Positions 17,551-25,623 of a stretch of DNA of 33,700 bases are shown here, piece by piece. Made by a program: the position numbers and the translations under genes. Where the stretch lies: the NCBI GenBank assembly GCA_036733985.1, contig DAIMZM010000014.1:1-33700 (forward strand), written 5' to 3'. The stretch is from DAIMZM01 sp036733985. Lineage in GTDB: Bacteria > Bacillota > Dehalobacteriia > UBA4068. The notes beneath the pieces are model-generated. The model was not told the origin of the DNA and did no database searches. It saw only the letters and a program-made list of their open reading frames with translations. The first letter of the stretch is position 1, and each line of letters opens with the position of its first letter.

Positions 17551-18333
17551 CTAATCCGGCCAGCGAAAGAATAAGGCGGCTCGCCCGGGCTGTTCAACGA
17601 ACCCCAGCTTCCGGTACATTTCTTTGGGGGTATCATCCTCGTCCGTCTCCAACAGGATTTGCCGGACGCCCCGGGCCTGGGCCTCCTCCACCAGGGCGCG
17701 GAGGATGGCGGTGCCAAAGCCCTGCCGCTGCCGGCAGGGGATCACGTCAAAATCCTCAATCATGGCCCAGCCTTCATGAACGAGGAGATCCGCTTTACCC
17801 ACAGCTTGGCCCGCCTGGTAACAAACAAAGGCATCCGCCCCGCCGGGCCCCAGATAGACCTGGGCCCGCCGCCGGCCCTTCCGCTGGATAAAGTCCGGGT
17901 CAATCTTCCCGGCATAGCTGGCCAGGTCAATGGCAATCAGATCCCGGACCATTTCCGCCGTGGCCACCTGGCGCACCCGGCAATCCGTCCGCCCCGTTAG
18001 GCGCAGGCTTTCCGGCCGGGCGCTGGTACAAACCACATAGCGGCTGATTTCCGGCTCCAGGGGCAGGGACAAAAGGGACAAATCCTGCTCCGGCCGGGGC
18101 ATTAAGCGCACCTGGCAGAAATGGCGGCCCTGTTCCCGCCTTTGTTGGATTTCTGAGCAGATGATTTTTTCAGCAGCCTGTTGTTCAAGGCCGGGGGCCA
18201 AGAGAATAAAATTGTGGTCATACATATCCGGCAGTTGCTCATCGACAAAGCGGATAAACCCCTCCCCTGGCTGGATGCGGCTGAAACAGGCCGTATAGGC
18301 GTCAATGCAAGCGAACATCGCTCTGGTATCCAT
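17551..18333 (-). CDS. GNAT family N-acetyltransferase
   Basis: A 260-residue protein. The C-terminal half (about 118-258) is a GNAT domain: the acetyl-CoA-binding motif is CRQRQGFGTAIL (R-x-x-G-x-G/A pattern), preceded by MIEDFDVIP and followed by a helix and the EMYRKLGFVE motif B. The N-terminal 115 residues show no motif I recognise and might be a degenerate second GNAT-like unit. AAGGGG lies seven bases before ATG 18333. The substrate is unknown. It follows paaK, separated by the short tandem repeat described separately. Confidence 0.85.
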   Translation of the reverse strand: MDTRAMFACIDAYTACFSRIQPGEGFIRFVDEQLPDMYDHNFILLAPGLEQQAAEKIICSEIQQRREQGRHFCQVRLMPRPEQDLSLLSLPLEPEISRYVVCTSARPESLRLTGRTDCRVRQVATAEMVRDLIAIDLASYAGKIDPDFIQRKGRRRAQVYLGPGGADAFVCYQAGQAVGKADLLVHEGWAMIEDFDVIPCRQRQGFGTAILRALVEEAQARGVRQILLETDEDDTPKEMYRKLGFVEQPGRAALFFRWPD

Positions 18334-18343
18334 CAGGCAGCCC

Positions 18344-18395
18344 CTTATTTTTCTTCGGCTATTTTTCTTCCCGCTATTTTTCCGCCCTATTTTCC
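18344..18395. repeat. Imperfect 13-15-bp tandem repeat between paaK and the GNAT gene
   Basis: Four copies of a CTATTTTTC-centred unit start at 18344 (CTTATTTTTC), 18359, 18374 and 18387 (CTATTTTCC), spaced 15, 15 and 13 bp. On the minus strand each reads GAAAAATAG or similar; the first copy in that direction contains the last codons and TAG stop of paaK, so the array looks like short duplications of the gene end. Two more exact CTATTTTTC copies lie at 12085-12093 and 12157-12165 upstream of sbcD. Confidence 0.6.
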
Positions 18396-19697
18396 TTCTT
18401 CATTGCGATGGTCAAAGACCCGCTTCGCCTTGCCGATGGTGGTGCGCTCAATGCTATGGGGCTCAACCAGGCGCAGCTTGACGCTGATGCCCAGCACATT
18501 ATGGAGCCGCTCCCGCACCGTCTCGTTTAAGGCGGTGAGTTTCTTATAATTATCCAGCAAAGTCTCGTCGGTGAATTCCACCGAGACTTCCAGCTCGTCC
18601 AGGTAATTGCGGCGGTAAACGTCGATCTGATAATGGGGCCCCACGCCGGGAACGGAAAGCAGCACGCTTTCGATCTGGGAGGGGAACACATTGACGCCGC
18701 GGATGATCAGCATATCGTCAGCCCTGCCGGAAATTTTCCGCATCCGGGCATGGGTGCGGCCGCAGGGGCAGGGATCGGTATCGATGATGGAAATATCCTT
18801 GGTGCGGTAACGCACCACCGGCAGCGCCTCTTTATCCAGGGAGGTAAAGACCAGCTCGCCCTTTTCCCCAGGCCGCAGCACTTGTCCGCTTTCGCCGTCG
18901 ATGGTTTCCGCCAGGAAATGATCCTCGGCAATATGCATGCCCTGGAATTCCAGGCATTCCCCGGAGACGCCGGGGCCGATCAGCTCGCTCATGCCGTAAT
19001 TATCCGTGGCCACGATATGTAAGGTTTCTTCGATCCTGGCCCGCATTTCCTCCGTCCAGGGCTCGCTGCCGAACAGGCCCACCCGCAGCTTCAGCCTTCC
19101 CTGGTCATACCCCAGCTCCTGGGCCCGTTCTCCCAGGTACAGGGCATAGGAGGGGGTGGCGATCAGCACGGTGGTGCCGAAGTCCTCCATCAGCATCAGC
19201 TGCTTTTCCGTATTGCCGCCGCCAATGGGCACCACGCCGCAGCCCACTTGTTCCAGGCCGTAATGCAGGCCCAGCGCCCCGGTGAACAGGCCGTAGGAAA
19301 AGGCGATCTGGGCCGTATCCTCCGGGCCCACGCCGGCAGCGGAGATAAAGCGGGCCACCAGCTCGGTCCACATGGCCAGGTCATTCCGGGTGCAGCCCAC
19401 CACCGTGGGCTTGCCGGTGGTGCCGGAGCTGGCATGGATGCGCACCAATTCCTCTTTGGGCACGGCGAAATTGTTGAAGGGGTAATTGTCCCGGAAATCC
19501 TGCTTAGTCATGTAGGGCAGGTTTTCCACATCTTTCAGGCTGCGGATATGTTCCGGTTTGATGCCCGCCGCATCCATTTTCAGCCGGTAAAAGGGCACCC
19601 GTTCATAGACCCGGTTCACCGTCCATTTCAGCCCTTCCAGCTGCAGGGCTTCCAGGTCCTTCCGGGGCATGGTTTCTCTTTCTTTGTTCCAAATCAT
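18387..19697 (-). CDS. paaK: Phenylacetate-CoA ligase family enzyme
   Basis: A 436-residue ANL-superfamily adenylating enzyme. The AMP-binding P-loop SSGTTGKPT is at 90-98, the motif YGMSE follows near 235, and the hinge/C-terminal part is VRYRTKDIS, CPCGRTHARM, GRADDMLIIRGVNVFPSQIE. It activates an aryl acetate (phenylacetate, or indoleacetate/hydroxyphenylacetate) to the CoA thioester. In anaerobes PaaK-like ligases often accompany indolepyruvate ferredoxin oxidoreductase; no such genes are present here. The CPCG and a nearby Cys are commonly seen in the anaerobic subgroup. GGAGGAG lies about six bases before ATG 19697. It follows argH by 50 bp in the same direction. The exact aryl substrate cannot be decided. 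Confidence 0.9.
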   Translation of the reverse strand: MIWNKERETMPRKDLEALQLEGLKWTVNRVYERVPFYRLKMDAAGIKPEHIRSLKDVENLPYMTKQDFRDNYPFNNFAVPKEELVRIHASSGTTGKPTVVGCTRNDLAMWTELVARFISAAGVGPEDTAQIAFSYGLFTGALGLHYGLEQVGCGVVPIGGGNTEKQLMLMEDFGTTVLIATPSYALYLGERAQELGYDQGRLKLRVGLFGSEPWTEEMRARIEETLHIVATDNYGMSELIGPGVSGECLEFQGMHIAEDHFLAETIDGESGQVLRPGEKGELVFTSLDKEALPVVRYRTKDISIIDTDPCPCGRTHARMRKISGRADDMLIIRGVNVFPSQIESVLLSVPGVGPHYQIDVYRRNYLDELEVSVEFTDETLLDNYKKLTALNETVRERLHNVLGISVKLRLVEPHSIERTTIGKAKRVFDHRNEEGK

Positions 19698-19747
19698 CTG
19701 GTTCTCCTCCTGTACTACCGTATTATGTTGCTGCTTTGTTTAATCGG

Positions 19748-21133
19748 TCATGAGGGGCCGCCATCCTTCAGCCACTGCCGGAGTTGGGCGATGGCAACAG
19801 CCGCCGCCTCCGGCGCCGGGCCGCCCTGGCTCTTTCTCTTGGCCAGGGCATTCTCCAGGGAAATCGCCGTAAAAATATCCGCCGCAAAAAGGGGGCTTTC
19901 AGCCTGGAAATCCGCCAGGGACAGTTCCTCCAAGGTACAGCCCCGCTGCTCCGCCAAGCGCACCAGCCGGCCGGAAACCCGATGGGCTTCCCGGAAGGGC
20001 AAACCCCGCTCCGCCAGATAATCCGCCGCATCCGTGGCATTGAGGAAGCCCTGGCGCAAATCCGCCGCCATCCGCTCCTTCCGCACCGTCATGGTGGCCA
20101 GCATGGGCGTGAACACCTTCAAGCAGGCCCCCAGGGTATCCGCGGCGTCGAAAACCGCCTCCTTATCCTCCTGCATATCCTTGTTATAAGCCAGGGGCAG
20201 GCCCTTCATCACCGTCAGCAGGGCCAGCAAATCCCCGTAAACCCGGCCGGTTTTACCCCGGATCAGCTCCGCCATATCCGGATTCTTCTTCTGAGGCATA
20301 ATGGAACTGCCGGTGCTGTAAGCGTCGGCCAGGGTGATGAAACCAAACTCATAGCTGCTCCAGAGGATGATCTCCTCGCAAAAGCGGGAGAGGTGCATCA
20401 TCGCCATGGCCGCCGCGAACAGGAATTCCAAAGCAAAATCCCGGTCAGAGACGCCATCCAGGCTGTTTAAGGTGGGCCGGTCAAAGCCCAGCTCCCGGGC
20501 TGTCATCTCCCGGTCGATGGGGAAGCCGGTGCCGGCCAGGGCGCCGCTGCCCAGGGGGGATTCATTCATCCGGGCCTTGGCGTCGCTAAAGCGGCCCGTA
20601 TCCCGGCGGAACATCTCCCCATAAGCCAGCAGATGATGGGCAAAGGTGATGGGCTGGGCCTTCTGCAAATGGGTGTAGCCGGGCATCAGGGTCTGGGTAT
20701 GCTGTTCAGCCAAATCCAGCAGGCCCGTGATCAAGGCCCGGAGCAGGCTGCTGATCTCCCCGCACTGTCCCCGCAAATAGAGCCGCAGATCCAGGGCCAC
20801 CTGGTCGTTGCGGCTGCGGGCGGTATGCAGCTTTTTTCCGGCTTCGCCGATTTTGGCGGTGAGGAGCTGCTCCACATTCATATGGATGTCCTCGGCCTCA
20901 ATATCGAAGCTGATTTGGCCGGCCTCAATCTCCGCCAGCAGTTCTTCCAGGCCGCCGACGATCCGCTCCGCCTCGCCTTGGCTGATGATGCCCTGGGCAG
21001 CCAGCATCCGGGCATGGGCCAGGGAGCCGGTGATATCCTCCCGGTAGAGGCGCTGGTCAAAGCGGATAGAAGAGTGGAAATCCCCTGCGGCCTGATCCGT
21101 TTCCCCGGCAAAGCGTCCGCCCCATAGTTTCAT
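19748..21133 (-). CDS. argH: Argininosuccinate lyase
   Basis: A 461-residue fumarase/aspartase superfamily enzyme cleaving argininosuccinate to arginine and fumarate. The N-terminus MKLWGGRFAG and the superfamily signature GSSIMPQKKNPD at 275-286 (mobile catalytic Ser loop) are clear; TARSRNDQVALDLRLYLR is the second conserved region. Start ATG 21131-21133 has GGAGG five bases upstream; an in-frame ATG at 21148 sits before that site. argG, its usual partner, is not in this window. A hairpin lies upstream between it and ispH-rpsA. Confidence 0.97.
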   Translation of the reverse strand: MKLWGGRFAGETDQAAGDFHSSIRFDQRLYREDITGSLAHARMLAAQGIISQGEAERIVGGLEELLAEIEAGQISFDIEAEDIHMNVEQLLTAKIGEAGKKLHTARSRNDQVALDLRLYLRGQCGEISSLLRALITGLLDLAEQHTQTLMPGYTHLQKAQPITFAHHLLAYGEMFRRDTGRFSDAKARMNESPLGSGALAGTGFPIDREMTARELGFDRPTLNSLDGVSDRDFALEFLFAAAMAMMHLSRFCEEIILWSSYEFGFITLADAYSTGSSIMPQKKNPDMAELIRGKTGRVYGDLLALLTVMKGLPLAYNKDMQEDKEAVFDAADTLGACLKVFTPMLATMTVRKERMAADLRQGFLNATDAADYLAERGLPFREAHRVSGRLVRLAEQRGCTLEELSLADFQAESPLFAADIFTAISLENALAKRKSQGGPAPEAAAVAIAQLRQWLKDGGPS

Positions 21134-21149
21134 AAATACCTCCATCAAG

Positions 21150-21201
21150 AAGGGGCTGTCGCCGAAACGAGAGCCCCTTTTCTACGAACCAATCCTTGGT
21201 T
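21150..21201 (-). terminator. Two hairpins downstream of ispH-rpsA
   Basis: AACCAA/TTGGTT (21187-21201, 3-nt loop) and AAGGGGCT/AGCCCCTT (21150-21157 and 21172-21179, 14-nt loop) both lie in the 79 bp between the ispH-rpsA stop and argH. The second is followed in minus direction by only TTCTTG, so it may be a weak terminator or an attenuator that lets transcription continue into argH. Confidence 0.45.
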
Positions 21202-21212
21202 TCCGGCTTTAA

Positions 21213-23537
21213 TTAAGCTTCGGCAGGCCCTTCTTCAGCCGGCGCGGCAGGCGCTTCCTCAGCAGCCTCTTCGTAGGCCATTTCATAGGCGCGGTCATCC
21301 TGCAGATCCAGAGGCACATGGTTGTAATCGGCTTCCGTCACCTGCTGAACGCCACAGGCCGGCGCTTCTTCCAGGGGCAGCTCCCCGTCTTCCGGCAGGG
21401 TGGCCTTGATGGAAAGGCTCATGCGCTTGGCCTCCGCGTCCACGGAGATCACCTTGACCATCACATCGTCGCCGGGCTTCACCACATCCTCGGTTTTCTC
21501 TACCCGGTGATGGGCCATCTGGGAAATATGCACCAAGCCTTCCACCCCCGGCTCCACTTCCAGGAAAGCGCCGAAATCCGTGGTGCGCATGACCTTGGCC
21601 GGGATCACGCTGCCTTCCGGATATTTTTCCTTAGCCTGGCTCCAGGGATTGGGGATCAGCTGCTTCATGCCTAAGCTGATCTTTTCGTTCTCCCGGTCCA
21701 CGCCCAGGATATAGACATCCACCTCGTCCCCTTCTTTCAGGAGATCGGCGGGATGATTCACACGGTACCAGGCGATTTCCGAAACATGCAGCAGGCCGTC
21801 CACGCCGCCGATATCCACGAAAGCGCCAAAGCTGGTCAGTCGCCGCACCACGCCGTGGCGGGTCTGCCCTTCTTCCACCTCGGCCCAAGTTTGCTCCTTC
21901 AGCGCCTGGGAAGCCCGGCGCAGCACTGCTTTAGCGGATAAGACCAGCTTATTGCTGTGCTTATCGCATTCGATGATTTTCATCTGCAGCTCTTTGCCCA
22001 CATAAGTGGAGAGGTCTTCCACATAGCCCAAGGAGACTAAGGACGCGGGGACAAAGCCCCGGACGCCCACATCCACCAGGACGCCGCCTTTAACCACATC
22101 GGAGACGACCCCGGTGACAATGGCCTTTTCCTGTTTCAGCTGAGCCAGGCGGTCCCAGGCCAGATCCTGGTCCACTCTGCGCTTGGACAGCACCGGGTAG
22201 CCTTCCTGATTCTCTTTGCGGAGGATCAGGACGTCGATCTCATCCCCAATCTGGAATCTTTCATGAATATTCCGCGCATCATCAGCGGACAGTTCAGAAC
22301 TGGAGAGAACGCCTTCGCTCTTACCGCCGATATCCACAAGCAATTCGTCGTCCTTAACCTGTACCACTACGCCTTTTACCCGCGCGCCGCGGCGGATTTC
22401 TTTCATATCCCCATATTCCTGGGTAAAGGCGTCGGCTTCGTTTGCGGACGAGGCGGCGGGCTCTTCGCTATCCTGGGGAGCGGCGCTTTCCGGCGCGTCT
22501 GGGGAATCGGGCTCCTCTGCGGCGGCTTGGTCCTGGCCGGCAGCGGCTACGGTCGCCTCCTGCTCCGCCTGGCCTTCCTGCGCTTCCGCTTCAGCCCCTG
22601 CTGCGGCTTCCGCCACATCCGCGGCGGCGGCCTCAGCACCGGCGCTTGATTCTTGCGTTATCTCGCTGGCCTGTTCAGCCATGATCTCCGCGCCCTCGTT
22701 CTCCAGTTTTTCCAGTTCACTCATTCTCTCAACGACCTCCTCAATAAAATGTTCCGGGGTTGAAGCGCCGGCGGTCAAACCGATAACCCGCCCGCTCCGC
22801 ACTATATCAATATCCAGATCAACCAGGCTTTCCACCAGGAAAACCGGAAGTCCCGCTTCTTCGGATATTTGTGCCAATTTTAAAGTATTCGAGCTGTTCC
22901 TGCCCCCCAGCACCAGCATGGCGTCGGCCTGCCGCGCCAGGTTAGCGGTGGCGGCCTGCAGCCGCCGGGTATGCCCGCAGATGGTGTTGACGGCCACCAG
23001 GTCTTCAACGCGGCTTTCCAAAGCCCAGGCTGTTGCCAGAAAATTGCTTTCCCGCTCCGTGGTCTGGGCGATCAAGGCCGCCTTTTCCAGAGCAGGCAGG
23101 GCCGACGCTTCCTGGGCATTCCGCACCACCAGAGCGGTATCCCCGGACCAGCCCTTCACGCCTTCAACTTCCGGGTGCCGGGGGTCACCCAGAATGATCA
23201 CCTGATAGCCTTCCGCCGTGAACCTGGCCGCCAGTTTCTGCACCCGGGCCACATCCGGACAGGTGCCGTCGATGATCTCGACGCCCAGGGCTTCCGCTGC
23301 CGCCAGCACCTTGGGGGAAACGCCATGGGCCCGGAGTAAAACCCGGCCACCCCTGACCTGGCCTAAATCATCCACCGCCCGAATAGTCTGGCTAAGCCTG
23401 GCCAATTCCCCGGGGTTATGGATCAACGGGCCCCAGGTCTCGACAAAACCCTTTTCCGCGACGGCCTGTTCGGCCATGGCCAATGCTCTTTTAACGCCCT
23501 TGCAATAACCGATATGTGGCGCTTTCCGAATTTCCAT
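21213..23537 (-). CDS. ispH: Fused IspH (HMBPP reductase) - ribosomal protein S1
   Basis: A 774-residue fusion. Residues 1 to about 275 are IspH, the [4Fe-4S] enzyme making IPP and DMAPP in the last MEP step: cluster ligands Cys12, Cys93 (GTCPDV) and Cys187 (NTICGHT), substrate His40, His71, His121, and QTTERES at 158-164. A 95-residue Ala/Glu/Gln-rich linker (about 280-377) follows. Four S1 RNA-binding repeats then begin near 384, 470, 557 and 642, each with the GxFV/GAFV-type core, and the C-terminus is acidic. The ispH-rpsA fusion is known in Clostridia and Negativicutes. I select ATG 23535-23537, with GGAG five bases upstream, because IspH homologues begin just before the GYCKGV motif; a TTG at 23582 is the long alternative. 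It follows plsC. Confidence 0.94.
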   Translation of the reverse strand: MEIRKAPHIGYCKGVKRALAMAEQAVAEKGFVETWGPLIHNPGELARLSQTIRAVDDLGQVRGGRVLLRAHGVSPKVLAAAEALGVEIIDGTCPDVARVQKLAARFTAEGYQVIILGDPRHPEVEGVKGWSGDTALVVRNAQEASALPALEKAALIAQTTERESNFLATAWALESRVEDLVAVNTICGHTRRLQAATANLARQADAMLVLGGRNSSNTLKLAQISEEAGLPVFLVESLVDLDIDIVRSGRVIGLTAGASTPEHFIEEVVERMSELEKLENEGAEIMAEQASEITQESSAGAEAAAADVAEAAAGAEAEAQEGQAEQEATVAAAGQDQAAAEEPDSPDAPESAAPQDSEEPAASSANEADAFTQEYGDMKEIRRGARVKGVVVQVKDDELLVDIGGKSEGVLSSSELSADDARNIHERFQIGDEIDVLILRKENQEGYPVLSKRRVDQDLAWDRLAQLKQEKAIVTGVVSDVVKGGVLVDVGVRGFVPASLVSLGYVEDLSTYVGKELQMKIIECDKHSNKLVLSAKAVLRRASQALKEQTWAEVEEGQTRHGVVRRLTSFGAFVDIGGVDGLLHVSEIAWYRVNHPADLLKEGDEVDVYILGVDRENEKISLGMKQLIPNPWSQAKEKYPEGSVIPAKVMRTTDFGAFLEVEPGVEGLVHISQMAHHRVEKTEDVVKPGDDVMVKVISVDAEAKRMSLSIKATLPEDGELPLEEAPACGVQQVTEADYNHVPLDLQDDRAYEMAYEEAAEEAPAAPAEEGPAEA

Positions 23538-23665
23538 CTCCGCTCCGCTATGGGCCGGTTCGTACACCGTAATTTTGTTCAATTCGCTGCCGCATTAGCA
23601 AATCCTGCCTAAATCGGTAATTTTCCTGTGAATCGCCGCAAAAACCCTTGTTCCGACAAAAAAAC

Positions 23666-24295
23666 TCAGCCCATGGACCGGCCTTTCTCTTTCACCGTTG
23701 CTTTTGCCTGAGCCAACAAAGCGGCCACGCTGTCCTGGAGGACCGCCGTGGCTTGCCCCAGCAAAGCCTTATCCGTCTTCCCGCCGGCAGGCAAAGCCAG
23801 GGGCTGGCCCACGGCCACCACGATATTCCGCTTCCAGATCCGCCAGAAATTGCCGGTATTGACCACCGCCATGGGCAGCACCCGCACCCCGGATTTTAAA
23901 GCGATATAGGCGGCGCCGGGCATAAATTCCCCCAGTTCCTGGTCAAAATGGCGTCTGCCCTCAGGAAAAATTACCACGGAGCGGCCGGCTTTCAATTGCT
24001 TCAGCACAGCCCTGAGGGCGGCCAGATCATTGGCGTCCTTATCCAGGAACACCGCGCCTAAAGCGCCGAACAGCCAGCGGCTCCAGATATTTTTGCCAAA
24101 GCCCTCCTTGGCCACGAAGGTCAGCTGCCCGGGATAGGCCATAGCCACTGCCGGGGGGTCGCCCAGGCTGACATGATTGCAAATCACCATCAGGGCCTCA
24201 TCCCTGGGAATCTGCTCCTCGCCCAGCACAGTCACGCCGCCCAAGCGTAAAATCAGCGTGACCAGGATCCGGCCGAAAGCGTATAAAGGTTGCAT
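23666..24295 (-). CDS. plsC: 1-acyl-sn-glycerol-3-phosphate acyltransferase
   Basis: A 209-residue acyltransferase making phosphatidic acid from lysophosphatidic acid at the membrane. The HX4D motif is NHVSLGD (His41, Asp46), block III is FPEGRR at 110-115, and the N-terminus has a short hydrophobic segment (about 5-22). GGAGG lies seven bases before ATG 24295. It sits between cmk and ispH-rpsA, a typical clostridial order. It probably supplies phospholipid synthesis together with other plsC paralogues. Confidence 0.93.
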   Translation of the reverse strand: MQPLYAFGRILVTLILRLGGVTVLGEEQIPRDEALMVICNHVSLGDPPAVAMAYPGQLTFVAKEGFGKNIWSRWLFGALGAVFLDKDANDLAALRAVLKQLKAGRSVVIFPEGRRHFDQELGEFMPGAAYIALKSGVRVLPMAVVNTGNFWRIWKRNIVVAVGQPLALPAGGKTDKALLGQATAVLQDSVAALLAQAKATVKEKGRSMG

Positions 24296-24390
24296 GCCCT
24301 TTCCTCCATATTTTTATGAGCCCCCGGCTGAATTCTACCAGGCCGCACATCTCGCCTTCACCGGGGGCCGGCCAATGCCCGGCCAGGGCT

Positions 24391-25062
24391 TCAGGCTTCC
24401 CCCTTGGCGATCCGGATGATCTCCGCCACCACCTGGGCCAGGCTAAGGCAGCTGTTATCCAGCAGCTCCGCGCCCTCTGCCTGGCGGAGGGGCGAATGGG
24501 CCCGGTTCATATCCCGCCGGTCCCGCTCCGCGATCTCTTGCTCGATCTGATCCACATCCGCCGCCAAGCCCTTTTCCAGCAATTCCCTGGCCCGCCGTTC
24601 CGCCCGCACCCGGGGAGAAGCGGTAAGGTAGATTTTACATTCCGCATCCGGCAGCACCACGGTGCCGATATCCCGGCCGTCCATCACCACCGGCAGGCTG
24701 GCCGCCAGGGCCTGCTGCCGGGCCACCAGGGCCTGGCGTACCCCGGCCACGGCGGAAACCGGGGAAGCCGCGTTCCCCACCTCCGGCAAACGGATGGCCT
24801 GGCTGATATCCTCGCCCTCGGCCAGGACCCGGCAGCCGCCGGGAGCGCATTCCAGAACCAGATCCATGGTTTCCGCCAGGCTGGTCAGATTCTCCCCGTC
24901 GTCCAGGGCGATGCCTGCCCGGAGCGCCAGCAAAGCCACGGCCCGGTACATGGCGCCGGTATCGATATATAAATAGCCCAGTTGATCCGCGACCAGCTTG
25001 GCGGCAGTGCTTTTCCCCGCCCCGGCCGGCCCGTCGATGGCGATCTGCTTCGCGATTCGCAT
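24391..25062 (-). CDS. cmk: Cytidylate kinase
   Basis: A 223-residue P-loop kinase phosphorylating CMP and dCMP. The P-loop is GPAGAGKST at 11-19, DTGAMYRAVALLALR follows at about 36-50, and MDGRDIGTVVLPDA is the CMP-binding region. The ribosome binding site before ATG 25062 is moderate (GCGGGGACAAAGG). It follows the HutP-like gene by 21 bp and precedes plsC by 95 bp, so HutP-like, cmk and plsC probably form one transcript. Confidence 0.96.
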   Translation of the reverse strand: MRIAKQIAIDGPAGAGKSTAAKLVADQLGYLYIDTGAMYRAVALLALRAGIALDDGENLTSLAETMDLVLECAPGGCRVLAEGEDISQAIRLPEVGNAASPVSAVAGVRQALVARQQALAASLPVVMDGRDIGTVVLPDAECKIYLTASPRVRAERRARELLEKGLAADVDQIEQEIAERDRRDMNRAHSPLRQAEGAELLDNSCLSLAQVVAEIIRIAKGEA

Positions 25063-25083
25063 GCCTTTGTCCCCGCTTTCCAG

Positions 25084-25524
25084 TTAAATTGCCGGATAAT
25101 CGCCCACTGCCCGGTGGGCCAGGGCAATGGCCACATCGTCCAGGTGGATCATGCCGATGGCGAAAAACACGGCCACGCATAAATGCTCGCCCATCCGGGC
25201 CACGCCGATCTTGCCGCCAAAGTTCAGGCCAATAGCCCTGGCCATGATCTGGCTGATCACCTCATGGGTAGCCCCGGCCACAGCGCCGCTTTCCGCGTGA
25301 TTATCCCGGATCACCCCTTCCCTTTTCGCCCCCACCACGGCCCGCTCAATAATCTTGGGAATGGCGCCCACGGCTTCGCCGCCGAAGTCCATAGCCGCCA
25401 CCCGGATACCTTGCTCGGAAAAATGCTGCTTCAGCCGCCTTTCCTCATCCCGGTTCTCGCTGATGGCCAGCTGTATGGCAGCCTGGGCGGTTTGTTTGCT
25501 GCTGCCGCTAAAATATGTATCCAT
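25084..25524 (-). CDS. HutP-like protein
   Basis: A 146-residue protein that resembles HutP, the histidine- and Mg2+-dependent RNA-binding antiterminator of the Bacillus hut operon. The similarity is strongest over VVGAKREGVI, then SGAVAGATHEVISQIMARAIGL, the strand GKIGVARMGEHLCVAVFFAIG and a C-terminal AIALAHRAVGDYPAI. By eye, the His pair that binds Mg2+ in HutP aligns with Gly here, and the terminal GINHI motif aligns with VGDYPAI, so the metal and histidine response may be lost. No hut genes are in the window; the neighbour is cmk, so the RNA target and ligand are unknown. GGGAGG lies ten bases before ATG 25524. Confidence 0.6.
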   Translation of the reverse strand: MDTYFSGSSKQTAQAAIQLAISENRDEERRLKQHFSEQGIRVAAMDFGGEAVGAIPKIIERAVVGAKREGVIRDNHAESGAVAGATHEVISQIMARAIGLNFGGKIGVARMGEHLCVAVFFAIGMIHLDDVAIALAHRAVGDYPAI

Positions 25525-25571
25525 AGACCAAATGCCTCCCTGCCCTATTTCACCCCAGCTAAATATGATTT

Positions 25572-25600
25572 ATTATAGCAATTCAACCGCCGAATAGCAA
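25572..25600 (-). promoter_or_regulatory. Promoter for the HutP-like/cmk/plsC transcript
   Basis: Reading the minus strand, TTGCTA (25595-25600) and a perfect TATAAT (25572-25577) are separated by 17 bp, about 48 bp before the HutP-like start. The -35 box lies inside the arm of a 10-bp inverted repeat (25595-25604 with 25614-25623). Confidence 0.7.
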
Positions 25601-25623
25601 GGCCGGGGCAGCGGGCCTTGCTA
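25595..25623 (-). terminator. Hairpin at the end of the small membrane protein gene, overlapping the next promoter
   Basis: A perfect 10-bp stem, TAGCAAGGCC (25595-25604) and GGCCTTGCTA (25614-25623), with a 9-nt loop. The arm at 25614-25623 includes the TAG stop of the upstream gene and the other arm includes the -35 box of the HutP-like gene. There is no T tract, so termination is uncertain. Confidence 0.5.
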
